A stretch of DNA of 64,000 nt from Martinezella rhizogenes (GCA_013322215.1 JAAMEZ010000002.1:124001-188000); one strand, 5' to 3'; shown: positions 27,213-36,264, counted from the stretch's first letter. A program made the numbers and translations. Notes: generated by a model not told the origin, from the letters alone.

Positions 27213-27752
27213 CTATTGTCTCGTTGGCAAATCCCAGGCCTGATAAAGGCCATTGAGAGCCTCCGCCGTATGGCATTCTACCGTTGGCAACTCGGATTCC
27301 TGCAGGATTTTCGCGTATTTGACGCCGCTGTTGCGGGTCTTCACGAGTATCCAGTGGATCATCTCCCATTTGATGCTGTCTTTGGCGCCTTCGAGATGGC
27401 CTGCGCGGTTCGCGCTGTTGATGAGCGTGCGCTTGAGATAGCGCGAAAAGCGTAGCCAGTGATTGGAGCTGATGAGGATCGCTCCGGTGGCTCGGGCAAA
27501 GCGCTGCGGCATGAGGCGCGTATAATTGCCTTCCATAATCCACTGCTCGCCAAGAATGGCCGCATCGTGCAGCGCGGCGAATTCTGCTTCGGGACGCTGC
27601 TTCCAATCGGTGTTAGGCAGATGATGAAGCTGATCGAGATGGATCGTTGGAAAGCCAAGCTTTTTGGAGAGCGCAACCGCAAGGGTTGACTTGCCAGCAT
27701 TGGAAGGGCCGAGCACGACGATGCGCTCGCCAAGGGAATGCAAGGGAAGCAT
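27213..27752 (-). CDS. P-loop adenylate-kinase-like protein (FlaR type)
   Basis: A 179-residue P-loop protein with Walker A GPSNAGKST (about residues 15-23), a HLDQLHHLP motif typical of the FlaR/'topology modulation' kinase group, and a WIMEGNYTRLMPQRF segment resembling the lid and NMP-binding regions. Members are related to adenylate and shikimate kinases, but their substrates are not established. It stands alone on the minus strand. Confidence 0.8.
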   Translation of the reverse strand: MLPLHSLGERIVVLGPSNAGKSTLAVALSKKLGFPTIHLDQLHHLPNTDWKQRPEAEFAALHDAAILGEQWIMEGNYTRLMPQRFARATGAILISSNHWLRFSRYLKRTLINSANRAGHLEGAKDSIKWEMIHWILVKTRNSGVKYAKILQESELPTVECHTAEALNGLYQAWDLPTRQ

Positions 27753-27966
27753 GGGGCACCGGTCGAAAAATTGGGATGGCCTCCAATGGCTGAACTAAGT
27801 GCGGTTGTCAACGATCTGCAACCTTGTCGCTGCTATTGGTAGCAATCGTCGAGTACGATCAAACCCAAGCCGGTTCGTCCGCCAGGAATTGTGATCTCGC
27901 CATTTCCTGACCACATCGCCGCACTCCCGCAGTCGACATGCCGACAACAGGCCGAGTAGGGAGACG

Positions 27967-28050
27967 ATGGCGGAAGCGGGCGGCACGCTGGAGAAGGGCT
28001 GGAAAGAGGCGCTGCCTGGCGTCAGGCTCCAGCGTTTGTCTCTGTACTGA
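27967..28050 (+). pseudogene. Truncated copy of the ung 5' end
   Basis: An ATG opens 27 codons reading MAEAGGTLEKGWKEALPGV before drifting to a stop. The real Ung at 28864 starts [19 protein letters not shown]. The DNA aligns without gaps from 30 bases before the ATG (27937 and 28834) through the GCTGGAAAGAGGCGCTG block, so the leader was copied too. The remainder of ung is absent. The surrounding 380-base gap (27753-28132) holds no other gene I can support. Confidence 0.7.
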
Positions 28051-28132
28051 GGGTGATCTCGTGGATGTCCTTGATCGAGGCAATCCTGCGCTCTATGAAT
28101 TTTCTCAGATGTTGCAGTGAGGCGAGGATGCG

Positions 28133-28774
28133 GTGAGAAGCTTTTTCGATGCCGCCAGGCTGTTGCTTGCCGATCTGGCCTCCAGTCTGTTGTTCGTCAT
28201 TCTGCTGTCGTTGACGCACAATGCCACGCTTTCGACCTGTCTGGCGATTGCGCTTGGTCTTCTCCAGATCGGAATTCAGTTCATTCGCGGCAAGCCTATC
28301 GAGGTCATGGAGTGGCTCAGTCTTTTTCTGGTCATTGCGGCCGGCATGGCGACACTGCTGACGAATGATCCACGTTTCGTGCTGTTCAAGCCGAGCGTGA
28401 TCTATGCGATCATCGGTGTAGTGATGCTGAAGCCGGGCTGGATGAACCGCTATCTGCCGGCGATTGCACGCACGGTCGCGCCCGATGTTGCCACTTATGT
28501 GGGTTTTGCCTGGGCCAGCCTGATGTTCCTGTCCGCTGCGCTCAATGCGCTCATTGCAATTGCGTTTACCCTATCCACATGGGCGGTCGTCATGCCGGCC
28601 TTCGGTATCGGCAGTAAAGTGGTGCTGATGCTGGCCGGGTTTGCTACGATCCGTTTCACGGTGCGGCGACGCGTGCGCGCCATGCCCGAGGCCGAACGGG
28701 ACGCTTTGTTGATATCGACGGGAGAGAAGGCACAATCGCAGCCGCTGGCGACGTCAGCCGCCGGAAAGCTGTGA
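28133..28774 (+). CDS. YciB/IspZ-like inner membrane protein
   Basis: A 213-residue polytopic membrane protein with about five or six helices resembling the YciB/intracellular septation protein A family: LLLADLASSLLFVILLSLTH, VMEWLSLFLVIAAGMATLLT, then FVLFKPSVIYAIIGVVML, LMFLSAALNALIAI and a basic C-terminal tail. The KPSVIYAI and FxLxxxALN features fit that family. In E. coli YciB affects cell-envelope shape. It starts at GTG 28133 after a GAGGCGAGG site. It lies between the ung remnant and the intact ung. Confidence 0.75.
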   Translation: MRSFFDAARLLLADLASSLLFVILLSLTHNATLSTCLAIALGLLQIGIQFIRGKPIEVMEWLSLFLVIAAGMATLLTNDPRFVLFKPSVIYAIIGVVMLKPGWMNRYLPAIARTVAPDVATYVGFAWASLMFLSAALNALIAIAFTLSTWAVVMPAFGIGSKVVLMLAGFATIRFTVRRRVRAMPEAERDALLISTGEKAQSQPLATSAAGKL

Positions 28775-28863
28775 TCTGCCTACGGCAGCGGAAGTCCTTT
28801 CCTTGACACGTCGGTACTTTCGTCCTCAATCGGCATGCTGACAACTGACGGAGGCGAAGGACG

Positions 28864-29565
28864 ATGGCGGAGGCGAACATCAAGCTTGAGGAAAGCTGGA
28901 AAGAGGCGCTGTCTCCGGAGTTCGAGAGTCCCTACATGCAGCAGCTCAAGGTGTTTCTCGTCGAGGAAAAGCAGCGTGGCAAGGTGATCTTCCCGCGCGG
29001 TAGCGAATATTTTCGGGCGCTGGATCTGACGCCCTTGGATGAGGTGCAGGTCGTCATCCTCGGGCAAGACCCTTATCACGGTTTCGGACAGGCGCATGGG
29101 CTCTGCTTCAGCGTGCGCCCCGGTGTGCGCATTCCGCCGTCACTGGTCAATATCTACAAGGAGCTGGAAACCGATCTCGGCATTCCGCCGGCGCGCCACG
29201 GCTTTCTGGAAAGCTGGGCGAAGCAGGGCGTGCTCCTGCTCAACAGCGTGCTGACGGTCGAGGAATCGCAGGCCGCATCGCATCAGGGCAAGGGCTGGGA
29301 GCGTTTCACCGACGCGGTCATCCGCAGGGTCAACGACGAATGCGATGGCGTCGTCTTCATGCTCTGGGGCTCATATGCGCAGAAGAAAGCTGCCTTCGTC
29401 GATACCGAGCGCCATCTGGTGCTGAAATCCGTCCATCCTTCGCCGCTGTCGGCGCACAATGGCTTCTTCGGCTGCCGGCATTTTTCCAAGGCCAATGCCT
29501 ATCTCGCCGAGCACGGTCGAGAGCCGATCGACTGGGCTTTGCCGAGCAATCCTGAGGCTCAATAA
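28864..29565 (+). CDS. ung: Uracil-DNA glycosylase
   Basis: A 233-residue family 1 uracil-DNA glycosylase that removes uracil from DNA in base-excision repair. The catalytic water-activating motif [20 protein letters not shown] (Asp about residue 69), the uracil-binding LLNSVLTVE and the DNA-intercalation motif [13 protein letters not shown] (His about 194) are all intact. Length is standard. Its first codons and leader are duplicated 897 bases upstream. Confidence 0.97.
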   Translation: MAEANIKLEESWKEALSPEFESPYMQQLKVFLVEEKQRGKVIFPRGSEYFRALDLTPLDEVQVVILGQDPYHGFGQAHGLCFSVRPGVRIPPSLVNIYKELETDLGIPPARHGFLESWAKQGVLLLNSVLTVEESQAASHQGKGWERFTDAVIRRVNDECDGVVFMLWGSYAQKKAAFVDTERHLVLKSVHPSPLSAHNGFFGCRHFSKANAYLAEHGREPIDWALPSNPEAQ

Positions 29566-29594
29566 GCATTTTTCTTTAAGTTCGGCGATGTATC

Positions 29595-29622
29595 AGTGAA
29601 CGACTCGAGTTTATCGTTCACT
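29595..29622. promoter_or_regulatory. 28-base palindromic operator candidate upstream of mhqO-like gene
   Basis: Perfect 9-base arms AGTGAACGA and TCGTTCACT flank a 10-base spacer, 110 bases before the dioxygenase start. The sequence GGCTATCGG is tandemly repeated further down (29642-29660). The arms look like a dimeric repressor site (MarR, TetR or similar), but no regulator gene is adjacent. Confidence 0.6.
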
Positions 29623-29731
29623 CTTTGAAGACAATCCGTTTGGCTATCGGGGGCTATCGGAACACCGCCTGTGAGACCATCTTCTGCCCATGAGAAACGC
29701 CTGCCGGTGCAGGCGAGACAAGGGGTTTAAG

Positions 29732-30664
29732 ATGCTTAACCAGATCAAAGGTCTTCACCACGTTACCTCGATGGCGGAAGACGCCCGCACCAACAACAAG
29801 TTCTTCACGGATACGCTCGGCCTTCGCCGCGTGAAGAAGACCGTGAATTTCGACGCTCCCGATGTCTATCACCTCTATTATGGTGACGAGGTCGGCACGC
29901 CCGGCACGATCATGACCTACTTCCCGTTCCCGAAGATGGCGCGTGGCCGGCCGGGTACCGGCGAAGTCGGCAATACCGTCTACTCCGTTCCGGAAGGCGC
30001 CATCGGCTACTGGACCGAGCGGCTCGGCCAGCATGGCGTCGAGGGCCTGAAGGCCGATGAATCCTTCGGCCAGAAGCGCCTGCATTTTGCCGGTCCGGAT
30101 GGCGATGGTTTCGCGCTCGTCGAGGTCAAGGATGACAAGCGGCAGCCCTGGACGCATAACGGCGTCGATGCCGAGCATGCGATCAGGGGCTTCCATTCCG
30201 TCGCCATGCGGCTCAGGGATGAGGGCGCCACGGCCGAACTGCTGAAATACATGGGCTACGAAGTGGTCGATACGCATGAAGGCGTCAAGCGGCTTGCCAT
30301 TCCCGGCGGCAACGGTGCCGATTATGTCGACCTCGAGACCATGCCGAACATCAACCGGGCGCTTCCGGGTGCCGGCTCCGTCCACCATGTCGCCTTTGCC
30401 GTCGAGAATCGCGCAAAGCAGCTCGAAGTGCGCAAGGCGCTGATGGATACGGGCTATCAGGTCACTCCGGTCATCGACCGTGACTACTTCTGGGCGATCT
30501 ACTTCCGCACGCCGGGCGGCGTGCTGTTCGAAGTCGCCACCAATGAACCCGGCTTCAACCGCGACGAGGATACGGCTCATCTCGGTGAAGCGCTGAAACT
30601 GCCCGAACAGCATGCGCATCTGCGTGGGCTGATCGAGCAGCATCTCGAACCGCTGGAAGGCTAA
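29732..30664 (+). CDS. Ring-cleaving dioxygenase, VOC family (MhqO-like)
   Basis: A 310-residue two-module vicinal-oxygen-chelate protein. The metal ligands are seen as KGLHHVTSMAED (His near the N-terminus), SVHHVAFAVEN (about residue 214) and GGVLFEVATNEPGF (Glu about 270). It resembles the MhqO/LinE/PcpA hydroquinone dioxygenase group, which cleaves hydroquinone-type aromatics with Fe(II). AAGGGGTTTAAG precedes the ATG at 29732. The hydrolase gene follows after 16 bases, matching the mhqO-mhqD style pairing in quinone-stress operons of Bacillus. Confidence 0.88.
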   Translation: MLNQIKGLHHVTSMAEDARTNNKFFTDTLGLRRVKKTVNFDAPDVYHLYYGDEVGTPGTIMTYFPFPKMARGRPGTGEVGNTVYSVPEGAIGYWTERLGQHGVEGLKADESFGQKRLHFAGPDGDGFALVEVKDDKRQPWTHNGVDAEHAIRGFHSVAMRLRDEGATAELLKYMGYEVVDTHEGVKRLAIPGGNGADYVDLETMPNINRALPGAGSVHHVAFAVENRAKQLEVRKALMDTGYQVTPVIDRDYFWAIYFRTPGGVLFEVATNEPGFNRDEDTAHLGEALKLPEQHAHLRGLIEQHLEPLEG

Positions 30665-30680
30665 TCGAGGAGATAACATC

Positions 30681-31292
30681 ATGATGGATACGAGTTATGT
30701 GCACCGGCTGAAGGCCGGTGCACCCGGAAAGCCTATCTTCTTCACCTTCCACGGCACAGGCGGCGATGAGAACCAGTTCTTCGATTTCGCTGCCCGGATG
30801 CTGCCCGAGGCGACGATCGTCTCGCCGCGCGGCGATGTCTCGGAACATGGCGCGGCGCGTTTCTTTCGCCGCACCGGCGAGGGCGTCTACGACATGGCCG
30901 ACCTTGCCCGTGCCACGGAAAAGATGGCGGCCTATGTCTCGGAACTGGCGGCTGAGTACAGCGCATCGCAGGTGCTTGGCCTCGGCTTTTCCAACGGTGC
31001 GAATATTCTCGCCAATGTTCTGATCGAGCATGGGGATCTCTTCGATGGCGCCGTATTGATGCATCCGCTGATCCCGTTCCAGCCGAAGGACAATACGAGG
31101 CTGGAGGGCAAGCGGGTGCTGATCACGGCAGGCGAGCGTGACCCGATCGCGCCCGCTCCAGTCACGAAGGCGCTGGCCGATTATTTTACCAGGCAGGATG
31201 CTGAGGTCACGCTCGAATGGCATTCGGGCGGCCACGACATCAGGCCCAACGAGATCGAAGCAATCCGCGCTTTCCTTGCGCCTTACGCCTAG
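30681..31292 (+). CDS. Phospholipase/carboxylesterase-type hydrolase (MhqD-like)
   Basis: A 203-residue alpha/beta hydrolase with the full triad: FHGTGGDENQ oxyanion region, GLGFSNGANI (Ser about residue 104), GERDPIAP (Asp about 153) and GGHDIRPNE (His about 185). It matches the YtpA/MhqD carboxylesterase group. It overlaps functionally with the preceding dioxygenase gene and likely hydrolyses the ring-cleavage product or related esters. GAGGAG lies upstream; ATG at 30684 is an alternative. Confidence 0.88.
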   Translation: MMDTSYVHRLKAGAPGKPIFFTFHGTGGDENQFFDFAARMLPEATIVSPRGDVSEHGAARFFRRTGEGVYDMADLARATEKMAAYVSELAAEYSASQVLGLGFSNGANILANVLIEHGDLFDGAVLMHPLIPFQPKDNTRLEGKRVLITAGERDPIAPAPVTKALADYFTRQDAEVTLEWHSGGHDIRPNEIEAIRAFLAPYA

Positions 31293-31345
31293 GACCTGCG
31301 CAAAACACCGGGCCGCGCGGCAGAAGACCTCTGATGCGCGGCCTG

Positions 31346-31771
31346 CTATTTGCCGATTAGACGTATCATCGCTTTTGCTTGCGAGGCGGCCGAGAGTTTT
31401 CCCTTTTGGTCGATATAATCGGTTCCGCAGAAGCGGTTGAGATTGGCGAAATCCATGCTGTCCGGTTGCGCATGTCTTGCTTCGGCAATGACCATGCGCC
31501 AGGCGCAGCCGAGCATTTTGTCGGGCTGGATTGCCTGATCGCAGCCTGTGCTCAGGCATAGAGCGACATGTTTCTGTGCTCGGTATCCGCCTGCTATGGC
31601 TTCTTCGTAATCGGCCTTCCAGCTATCGCGGGTGTGTTCGCAGCGGGCGGGATTGCTGCTCTGGCTGCATTGCACAGTCTTGTCGACATAGGTTTGCGCC
31701 GGCGGCCAAAGCGGACCGTCGACCAGGCTGACGCAGCCGCACGCAAACAAGGTGGCTGACAGCAGACGCAA
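31346..31771 (-). CDS. Small Cys-rich lipoprotein of unknown function
   Basis: I place the start at TTG 31771: AAGGAG lies 7 bases upstream and the product then begins as a short lipoprotein signal with lipobox LFAC (Cys 11). The longer frame to 31951 would put this signal in mid-protein. The mature part (about 130 residues) has several Cys (TVQCSQSSNPARCEHTRDSW, CLSTGCDQA, LGCAWRM, RFCGTDY), suggesting disulfides in the periplasm. I do not recognise the family. It is convergent with the mhqD-like gene. Confidence 0.65.
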   Translation of the reverse strand: MRLLSATLFACGCVSLVDGPLWPPAQTYVDKTVQCSQSSNPARCEHTRDSWKADYEEAIAGGYRAQKHVALCLSTGCDQAIQPDKMLGCAWRMVIAEARHAQPDSMDFANLNRFCGTDYIDQKGKLSAASQAKAMIRLIGK

Positions 31772-32016
31772 TTGATTCTCCTTCGACGAAGCCGCCAGAA
31801 CCGTAGAGCGATCGCAAATATGTGCAAGATCAATATGATCTTGCCAACAGCGACGGGGAGACGGTACCCCTTGATTGCTTGCAGCAACGTGTAGCGTGAC
31901 CTTCCTGCAACCCTTGCCATCTTCCGGCATCCGCGACGCGCAACGGCGCAAGCTTTGCTTGTGGCCATCAATGCCGCCCGCTAATGCTCTGCCGCTATAG
32001 GGCGGGGGATTTCATC

Positions 32017-32913
32017 GTGACGCTGGCGGAACAGCAACAATACAGGCTCGGCGTGATTTATGTGGCGCTTTCGGCGCTCGCCTGGTCGACGTCCGGTCTC
32101 TTTGTGCGTGCAATCCATGCCGATCTGATGACTATCCTGTTCTGCCGCGGAATCGTCTCCGGTCTCGGCGTGTTCGCGCTGTTTTTCTATATCGAGCGCC
32201 GCAACGCCTTTCGCGTCCTGAGGTCCATGCGCGGGCCCTCATTGGCGGCGACGATCTTTTCCACCGCCTCGATGATCAGCGGCATCGGTTCGATCTATTA
32301 TACGTCGGTTGCGGATGCCATGGTCATCTATGCGACCGTGCCTTTCGTCACGGCCGGTGTCGCCTTTCTCTTCATCGGCGAGCGTCCCAATATGAGGACG
32401 CTGGTTGCCAGCGGCATCGCCTTCATCGGCGTGCTCGTCATGCTTTCCGGGCATGGGAATGACGGCGGCAGCTGGCTCGGTAAGGGGCTTGCCGCCATCA
32501 TGACGCTGACGGTCGCCGGCCTTGCCGTCGTCATGCGCCAGCATCGCAATGTGCCGATGCTGCCGGCCATGGCGCTTTCCGCCTGGCTGTGTTCCTTCAT
32601 TACCTTCTGGTTTGCCTCGCCGCTTTCGATCTCCGGTCAGGATCTCGGCCTGATCATCGCTTTCGGTATTATCCAGAACGCCATGGGCCTCAGCCTCTAC
32701 ACCTTCGGGTCGCGGCTGGTGCCGGCCTCGGATGCGGCTCTGCTGACCGCGCTTGAAGTACCGCTGACGCCGCTCTGGGTCTGGATGGTCTTTGCCGAGC
32801 GCCCTTCGACGGCGACACTCGTTGGCGGTCCGATCGTGCTTGCCGCGCTGTTCGGACATATCCTGCTGGAAGTACGGCGAAATCGCGCGGTGACATCGAC
32901 ACGGGCGCACTGA
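32017..32913 (+). CDS. EamA/DMT superfamily transporter
   Basis: A roughly 298-residue transporter with ten predicted membrane helices and two EamA repeats (GVIYVALSALAWSTSGLFVR; later SRLVPASDAALLTALEVPLT). I chose GTG 32017 after a GGGGGATT stretch; ATG 31984 would add 11 polar residues without a ribosome-binding site. It probably exports metabolites or takes part in nucleotide-sugar or amino-acid efflux; the substrate is unknown. It is followed by ridA. Confidence 0.87.
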   Translation: MTLAEQQQYRLGVIYVALSALAWSTSGLFVRAIHADLMTILFCRGIVSGLGVFALFFYIERRNAFRVLRSMRGPSLAATIFSTASMISGIGSIYYTSVADAMVIYATVPFVTAGVAFLFIGERPNMRTLVASGIAFIGVLVMLSGHGNDGGSWLGKGLAAIMTLTVAGLAVVMRQHRNVPMLPAMALSAWLCSFITFWFASPLSISGQDLGLIIAFGIIQNAMGLSLYTFGSRLVPASDAALLTALEVPLTPLWVWMVFAERPSTATLVGGPIVLAALFGHILLEVRRNRAVTSTRAH

Positions 32914-32974
32914 CCGTCTTGCCCCTTTCATCTCAAAATGCTGAAATCGGCTCAGTCATCAGGAGTCGGAATCG

Positions 32975-33364
32975 ATGAAAAAGGTCTTCAATCCCGCATC
33001 CGTCCGCCGCCCTTTCGGCAATTACAATCATGGCCTGCTGGTGCCGCCGAGCGCCAGCCTTCTGGTTACCTCCGGGCAGCTCGGGATCGGTCTTGACGAC
33101 CGTATCCCGCATGATGTCACGGCCCAGGCGGAGCTGTGCTTCCAGGCAATCAATGCCATCCTTGACGATGCCGGCATGAGCTTTGCCGATGTCATCCGCA
33201 TCGCCGGGTTCGTCACCACGCGCGAGGATTTTCCCGCCTATATGGCCGTGCGGGACCGCTATATTCAGGATCCTAAACCGGTTTCTACACTGCTGATCGT
33301 CGGCGGGTTTACCCGGTCCGAGTTTTTGGTCGAGGTCGAGGTCACGGCGGCGAAGGTGATGTGA
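32975..33364 (+). CDS. RidA family enamine/imine deaminase
   Basis: A 129-residue RidA/YjgF/YER057c protein. These trimers hydrolyse reactive enamines and imines released by PLP enzymes. The C-terminal FLVEVEVTAAKV and the middle segment DVIRIAGFVTTREDF are typical; the strictly conserved Arg of canonical RidA (in an R-x-x-x-E type context) is not obvious here, so it may be a subgroup lacking deaminase activity. The VOC gene starts inside its stop codon (ATGA overlap), so the two are translationally coupled. Confidence 0.85.
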   Translation: MKKVFNPASVRRPFGNYNHGLLVPPSASLLVTSGQLGIGLDDRIPHDVTAQAELCFQAINAILDDAGMSFADVIRIAGFVTTREDFPAYMAVRDRYIQDPKPVSTLLIVGGFTRSEFLVEVEVTAAKVM

Positions 33365-33870
33365 TGACGAGCGGTCATCCCGAGCATTCGGCCGATCCGT
33401 CCATGCCCCGCATTCTGGGGCTTTACGAGACGCATCTGACGGTCGCTGATCTCCAGCGCTCGATCGCATTCTATCGCGACGTCCTGAAGCTGGAGGTCGC
33501 GACCGTCATCGAGAACAGGAATGTCGCTTTCCTGTGGATCGACGATAAAAGGATGGGCATGCTCGGTCTCTGGGAAACAGGCAGCGCTCCGCTTAGAATG
33601 CGTCTCCACATCGCGTTCAGAATCTCTCTCGACGATGTCCTTCGCTCCGCCGTCACTTTGAAGGCCCATGGCGTTCAGCCGAAGGGCTTCAATGGCGAGC
33701 CGCTCGATGAGCCGGTCGTTATCGGTTGGATGCCAGCCATCTCGCAGTATTTTTCCGACCCCGACGGGCACTCGATCGAGTTCATCCATGTGCTTGAGGA
33801 TGAGGCTGATCCGGGTTTCGGTGTGAAGCCATACTCGCAATGGCTGTCGCGGCCGAAGCCGGCAGTTTGA
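33364..33870 (+). CDS. VOC (glyoxalase/bleomycin-resistance) family protein
   Basis: A 168-residue VOC protein with one module pair: ETHLTVADLQRSIAFYRDVL at the start and FSDPDGHSIEFIHVLEDEAD at the end, carrying the usual His and Glu metal ligands. ATG at 33364 overlaps the ridA stop by four bases. The reaction is unknown; the coupling to ridA suggests detoxification of a reactive metabolite. A GC stem (33895-33911) after the stop may end transcription. Confidence 0.83.
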   Translation: MTSGHPEHSADPSMPRILGLYETHLTVADLQRSIAFYRDVLKLEVATVIENRNVAFLWIDDKRMGMLGLWETGSAPLRMRLHIAFRISLDDVLRSAVTLKAHGVQPKGFNGEPLDEPVVIGWMPAISQYFSDPDGHSIEFIHVLEDEADPGFGVKPYSQWLSRPKPAV

Positions 33871-33994
33871 TCGGCACCGGCCGAACCCCTGGTAACCGGC
33901 TCTTCGCCGGTCTCCTTATCGTCTATGCGGGGGATACGAGCAAATACCGCCGATACGGCCAATCGCAGGCCGTGCAGAGGCAGGGAAGACGAGC

Positions 33995-34723
33995 ATGACA
34001 CAGAATATCTACGACGATCCGGGTTTCTTCGAAGGCTATAGCCGCCTGCAGCGTTCCATCGACGGGCTGGCGGGTGCGGCCGAGTGGCCGGCGATCCGTG
34101 CCTTGATGCCTGCCATGAAGGGTCTCGATGTCGTCGATCTCGGTTGCGGTTTTGGCTGGTTCTGCCGTTGGGCGGCCGAGCAGGGGGCGGCCAGCGTGTT
34201 GGGGCTGGATGTCTCGGAGAAAATGCTGGAACGTGCCCGCGCGGAGACGACGGATGCGCGTGTTCGCTATGATCTAGCCGATCTGGAGAGGCTCCAGCTT
34301 CCCAAGGCCGGTTTCGATCTCGTCTACAGTTCGCTCGCCTTCCACTATATCGAGGGTTTTGCCGGATTGCTGGCGACGATCCGTCAGGCACTGAAGCCCG
34401 GCGGCCGGCTGATCTTTTCGATCGAGCATCCGATCTACATGGCGCCACGGCAACCGGCATGGCTCGATGATGCCGAGGGAGGTCATATCTGGCCGCTCAG
34501 CGCCTATCAGATCGAAGGGCCGCGGGTGACGAACTGGCTCGCTGAGGGCGTCATCAAGCAGCACCGCACCATGGGCACGACACTCAACCTCCTGATCGGG
34601 TCCGGCTTTACTATCGCCCATGTCGAGGAATGGTCTCCAAGCGATGAGGATCTCGCCGCTCATCCGGATTGGGCGATTGAGCGCGAACGGCCGATGTTCC
34701 TCCTGATCTCCACCCGGACCTGA
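33995..34723 (+). CDS. Class I SAM-dependent methyltransferase
   Basis: A 242-residue Rossmann methyltransferase. Motif I DVVDLGCGFGWFCRWA (about residue 46), the acidic LGLDVSEKMLERA and post-motif DLVYSSLAFHYIEG and LKPGGRLIFSIEHP are all present. The UbiE/type 11 group fits best. The acceptor is unknown, and it lies as a single gene between the VOC protein and a flavin reductase. Confidence 0.9.
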   Translation: MTQNIYDDPGFFEGYSRLQRSIDGLAGAAEWPAIRALMPAMKGLDVVDLGCGFGWFCRWAAEQGAASVLGLDVSEKMLERARAETTDARVRYDLADLERLQLPKAGFDLVYSSLAFHYIEGFAGLLATIRQALKPGGRLIFSIEHPIYMAPRQPAWLDDAEGGHIWPLSAYQIEGPRVTNWLAEGVIKQHRTMGTTLNLLIGSGFTIAHVEEWSPSDEDLAAHPDWAIERERPMFLLISTRT

Positions 34724-34904
34724 CGTGTGCTTCAGCATGTCGTGGCCGCTTCGAATCGGGGGACGGTCTATTTTTCTTTTTGTTGATAGATTTTATAGAA
34801 AATTAATTGCTCGCGAAGGACCACTTCCGCAAAATGTCGTTTCTTGAGGCGCATCCTCCCCGTCGATAGTGTGGGTTGACCGGCGCGAGTTAGGGGACAG
34901 TGCG

Positions 34905-35444
34905 ATGAACATGAAAACCTCCGTGGCAATCGAGAAGGCGGTGCCCGTCGCCGATCCCGATATTGCGCGCACCGAGTTTCGCAATGCGATGGCGCGCATG
35001 GCGGCGGCGGTGAATATCGTCACGACCAATGGCCCGGCCGGACTTGCCGGCTTTGCCGCGACCGCCGTCTGCAGCGTCACCGACAGCCCGCCGACCTTGC
35101 TCGTCTGTCTCAATCGAGGCGCTTCCGTTCATCCCGCCGTTACGCAAAACGGGGTGCTCTGCGTCAACGTACTGTCGGAGGCGCATCAGGATCTGTCGCG
35201 GCTTTTCGGCGGCAAGACCCCGGTTGCGGAGCGCTTTGCTGCTGCCGCATGGTCGGAGCTGTCGACTGGCGCGCCGGCGCTTGAAGATGCTCTCGTCTCG
35301 TTCGATTGCCGCATTGTCCGACAGGCCGATGGCGGGACGCACGATATCCTGTTCTGCGAGGTCGACGCGATCCGCCAACGCAACAGCGGCCAGGGGCTCA
35401 TCTATTTCGACCGGGCCTATCATCCTGCGGGCCAGGCCGAGTAA
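34905..35444 (+). CDS. Flavin reductase-like FMN-binding protein
   Basis: A 179-residue flavin reductase domain protein (HpaC/RutF type). [20 protein letters not shown], then [23 protein letters not shown] match the FMN-binding barrel, and [11 protein letters not shown] is the usual end. It would use NAD(P)H to supply reduced flavin to a monooxygenase. ATG at 34905 follows TAGGGGACAG; the longer frame is not supported. No partner monooxygenase is in the window. Confidence 0.88.
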   Translation: MNMKTSVAIEKAVPVADPDIARTEFRNAMARMAAAVNIVTTNGPAGLAGFAATAVCSVTDSPPTLLVCLNRGASVHPAVTQNGVLCVNVLSEAHQDLSRLFGGKTPVAERFAAAAWSELSTGAPALEDALVSFDCRIVRQADGGTHDILFCEVDAIRQRNSGQGLIYFDRAYHPAGQAE

Positions 35445-35462
35445 GCCGGCTTTCCCGTCGTT

Positions 35463-36236
35463 TCACGCCAGAAGGTTCTCGATCGCCTTTATGACCAGGG
35501 CTGGGTGTTCGCGATGCGGAGAATGGCCGGTATCCGGGAGGATATAGACCGATCCGCGCTCCGCAGCGATACGGTGTGGATGGGCTTCGGAGCCATACTC
35601 GTCACGCTGCCCGTGAATGGCAAGTACCGGGCAATGCAGCTTTTCAAGGGCCGGATCGAGAGTCCACTCGGCGCGTTCGGGAGCAAGCCAGGTGTCGATC
35701 CACGCATGCAACACCCAATCGGTCTTGCTGCCGTGATATTTGGCAAGCCGGGCGAAGGTCTCCGCCGACGCGAATTCCCCTTGTGCAGCTCTGATGCCCT
35801 CCAGGGTCCTCTCCTCGACGAAAGCCTGGGCGGCAATTGTGATGACCGCCTGGCAGCGCTCGCCAAAGCGCGCTGCCGTTTCGACCGCCATGCCGCCGCC
35901 GACGCTGTGCCCGCAGGCGACGAACTCTCGAATGGAGAATTGCTGGCACAGCAACGGCACGACCTGCTCGGCCTCTAGCGCGATGAAGTTCTGCTGCAAA
36001 ATGTCCTTGCGGGCATCGGACCGGCCGAAGCCCAGTCGATCATAGGCGATCACGCGGCGATTAAGGGAATGCGCGAGTTGCCTCGGAAAATCCCTCCAGA
36101 GCGTGACGCATCCGAGTGAGTCATGAAACAGGATGATCGGGTGCCCAGTGGTCGGGGCGCGTGGTGTCCATGAGGCGGCGTAGAGACGTCCGGCAGGGCT
36201 CTCTATCCAATGTTCCTCTTCCACGAATTCTGTCAT
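35463..36236 (-). CDS. Alpha/beta hydrolase
   Basis: A 257-residue alpha/beta hydrolase with intact catalytic elements: FHDSLGCVTLW oxyanion segment, CGHSVGGGMAVE (Ser about residue 111), IHGQRDEYG (Asp) and LPDTGHSPHREHP (His about 240). This is the general esterase/haloperoxidase-like group. It is on the minus strand next to azlD; substrate unknown. Confidence 0.88.
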   Translation of the reverse strand: MTEFVEEEHWIESPAGRLYAASWTPRAPTTGHPIILFHDSLGCVTLWRDFPRQLAHSLNRRVIAYDRLGFGRSDARKDILQQNFIALEAEQVVPLLCQQFSIREFVACGHSVGGGMAVETAARFGERCQAVITIAAQAFVEERTLEGIRAAQGEFASAETFARLAKYHGSKTDWVLHAWIDTWLAPERAEWTLDPALEKLHCPVLAIHGQRDEYGSEAHPHRIAAERGSVYILPDTGHSPHREHPALVIKAIENLLA

Positions 36237-36264
36237 TTCTCACTCCACCTAAAGAGTGCCGGTG

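Noticed and set aside
28022..28219. 65-residue minus-strand frame over the ung remnant and YciB-like start
   Set aside because: It has some coding-like character but no ribosome-binding site or family match and overlaps the better-supported plus-strand gene.
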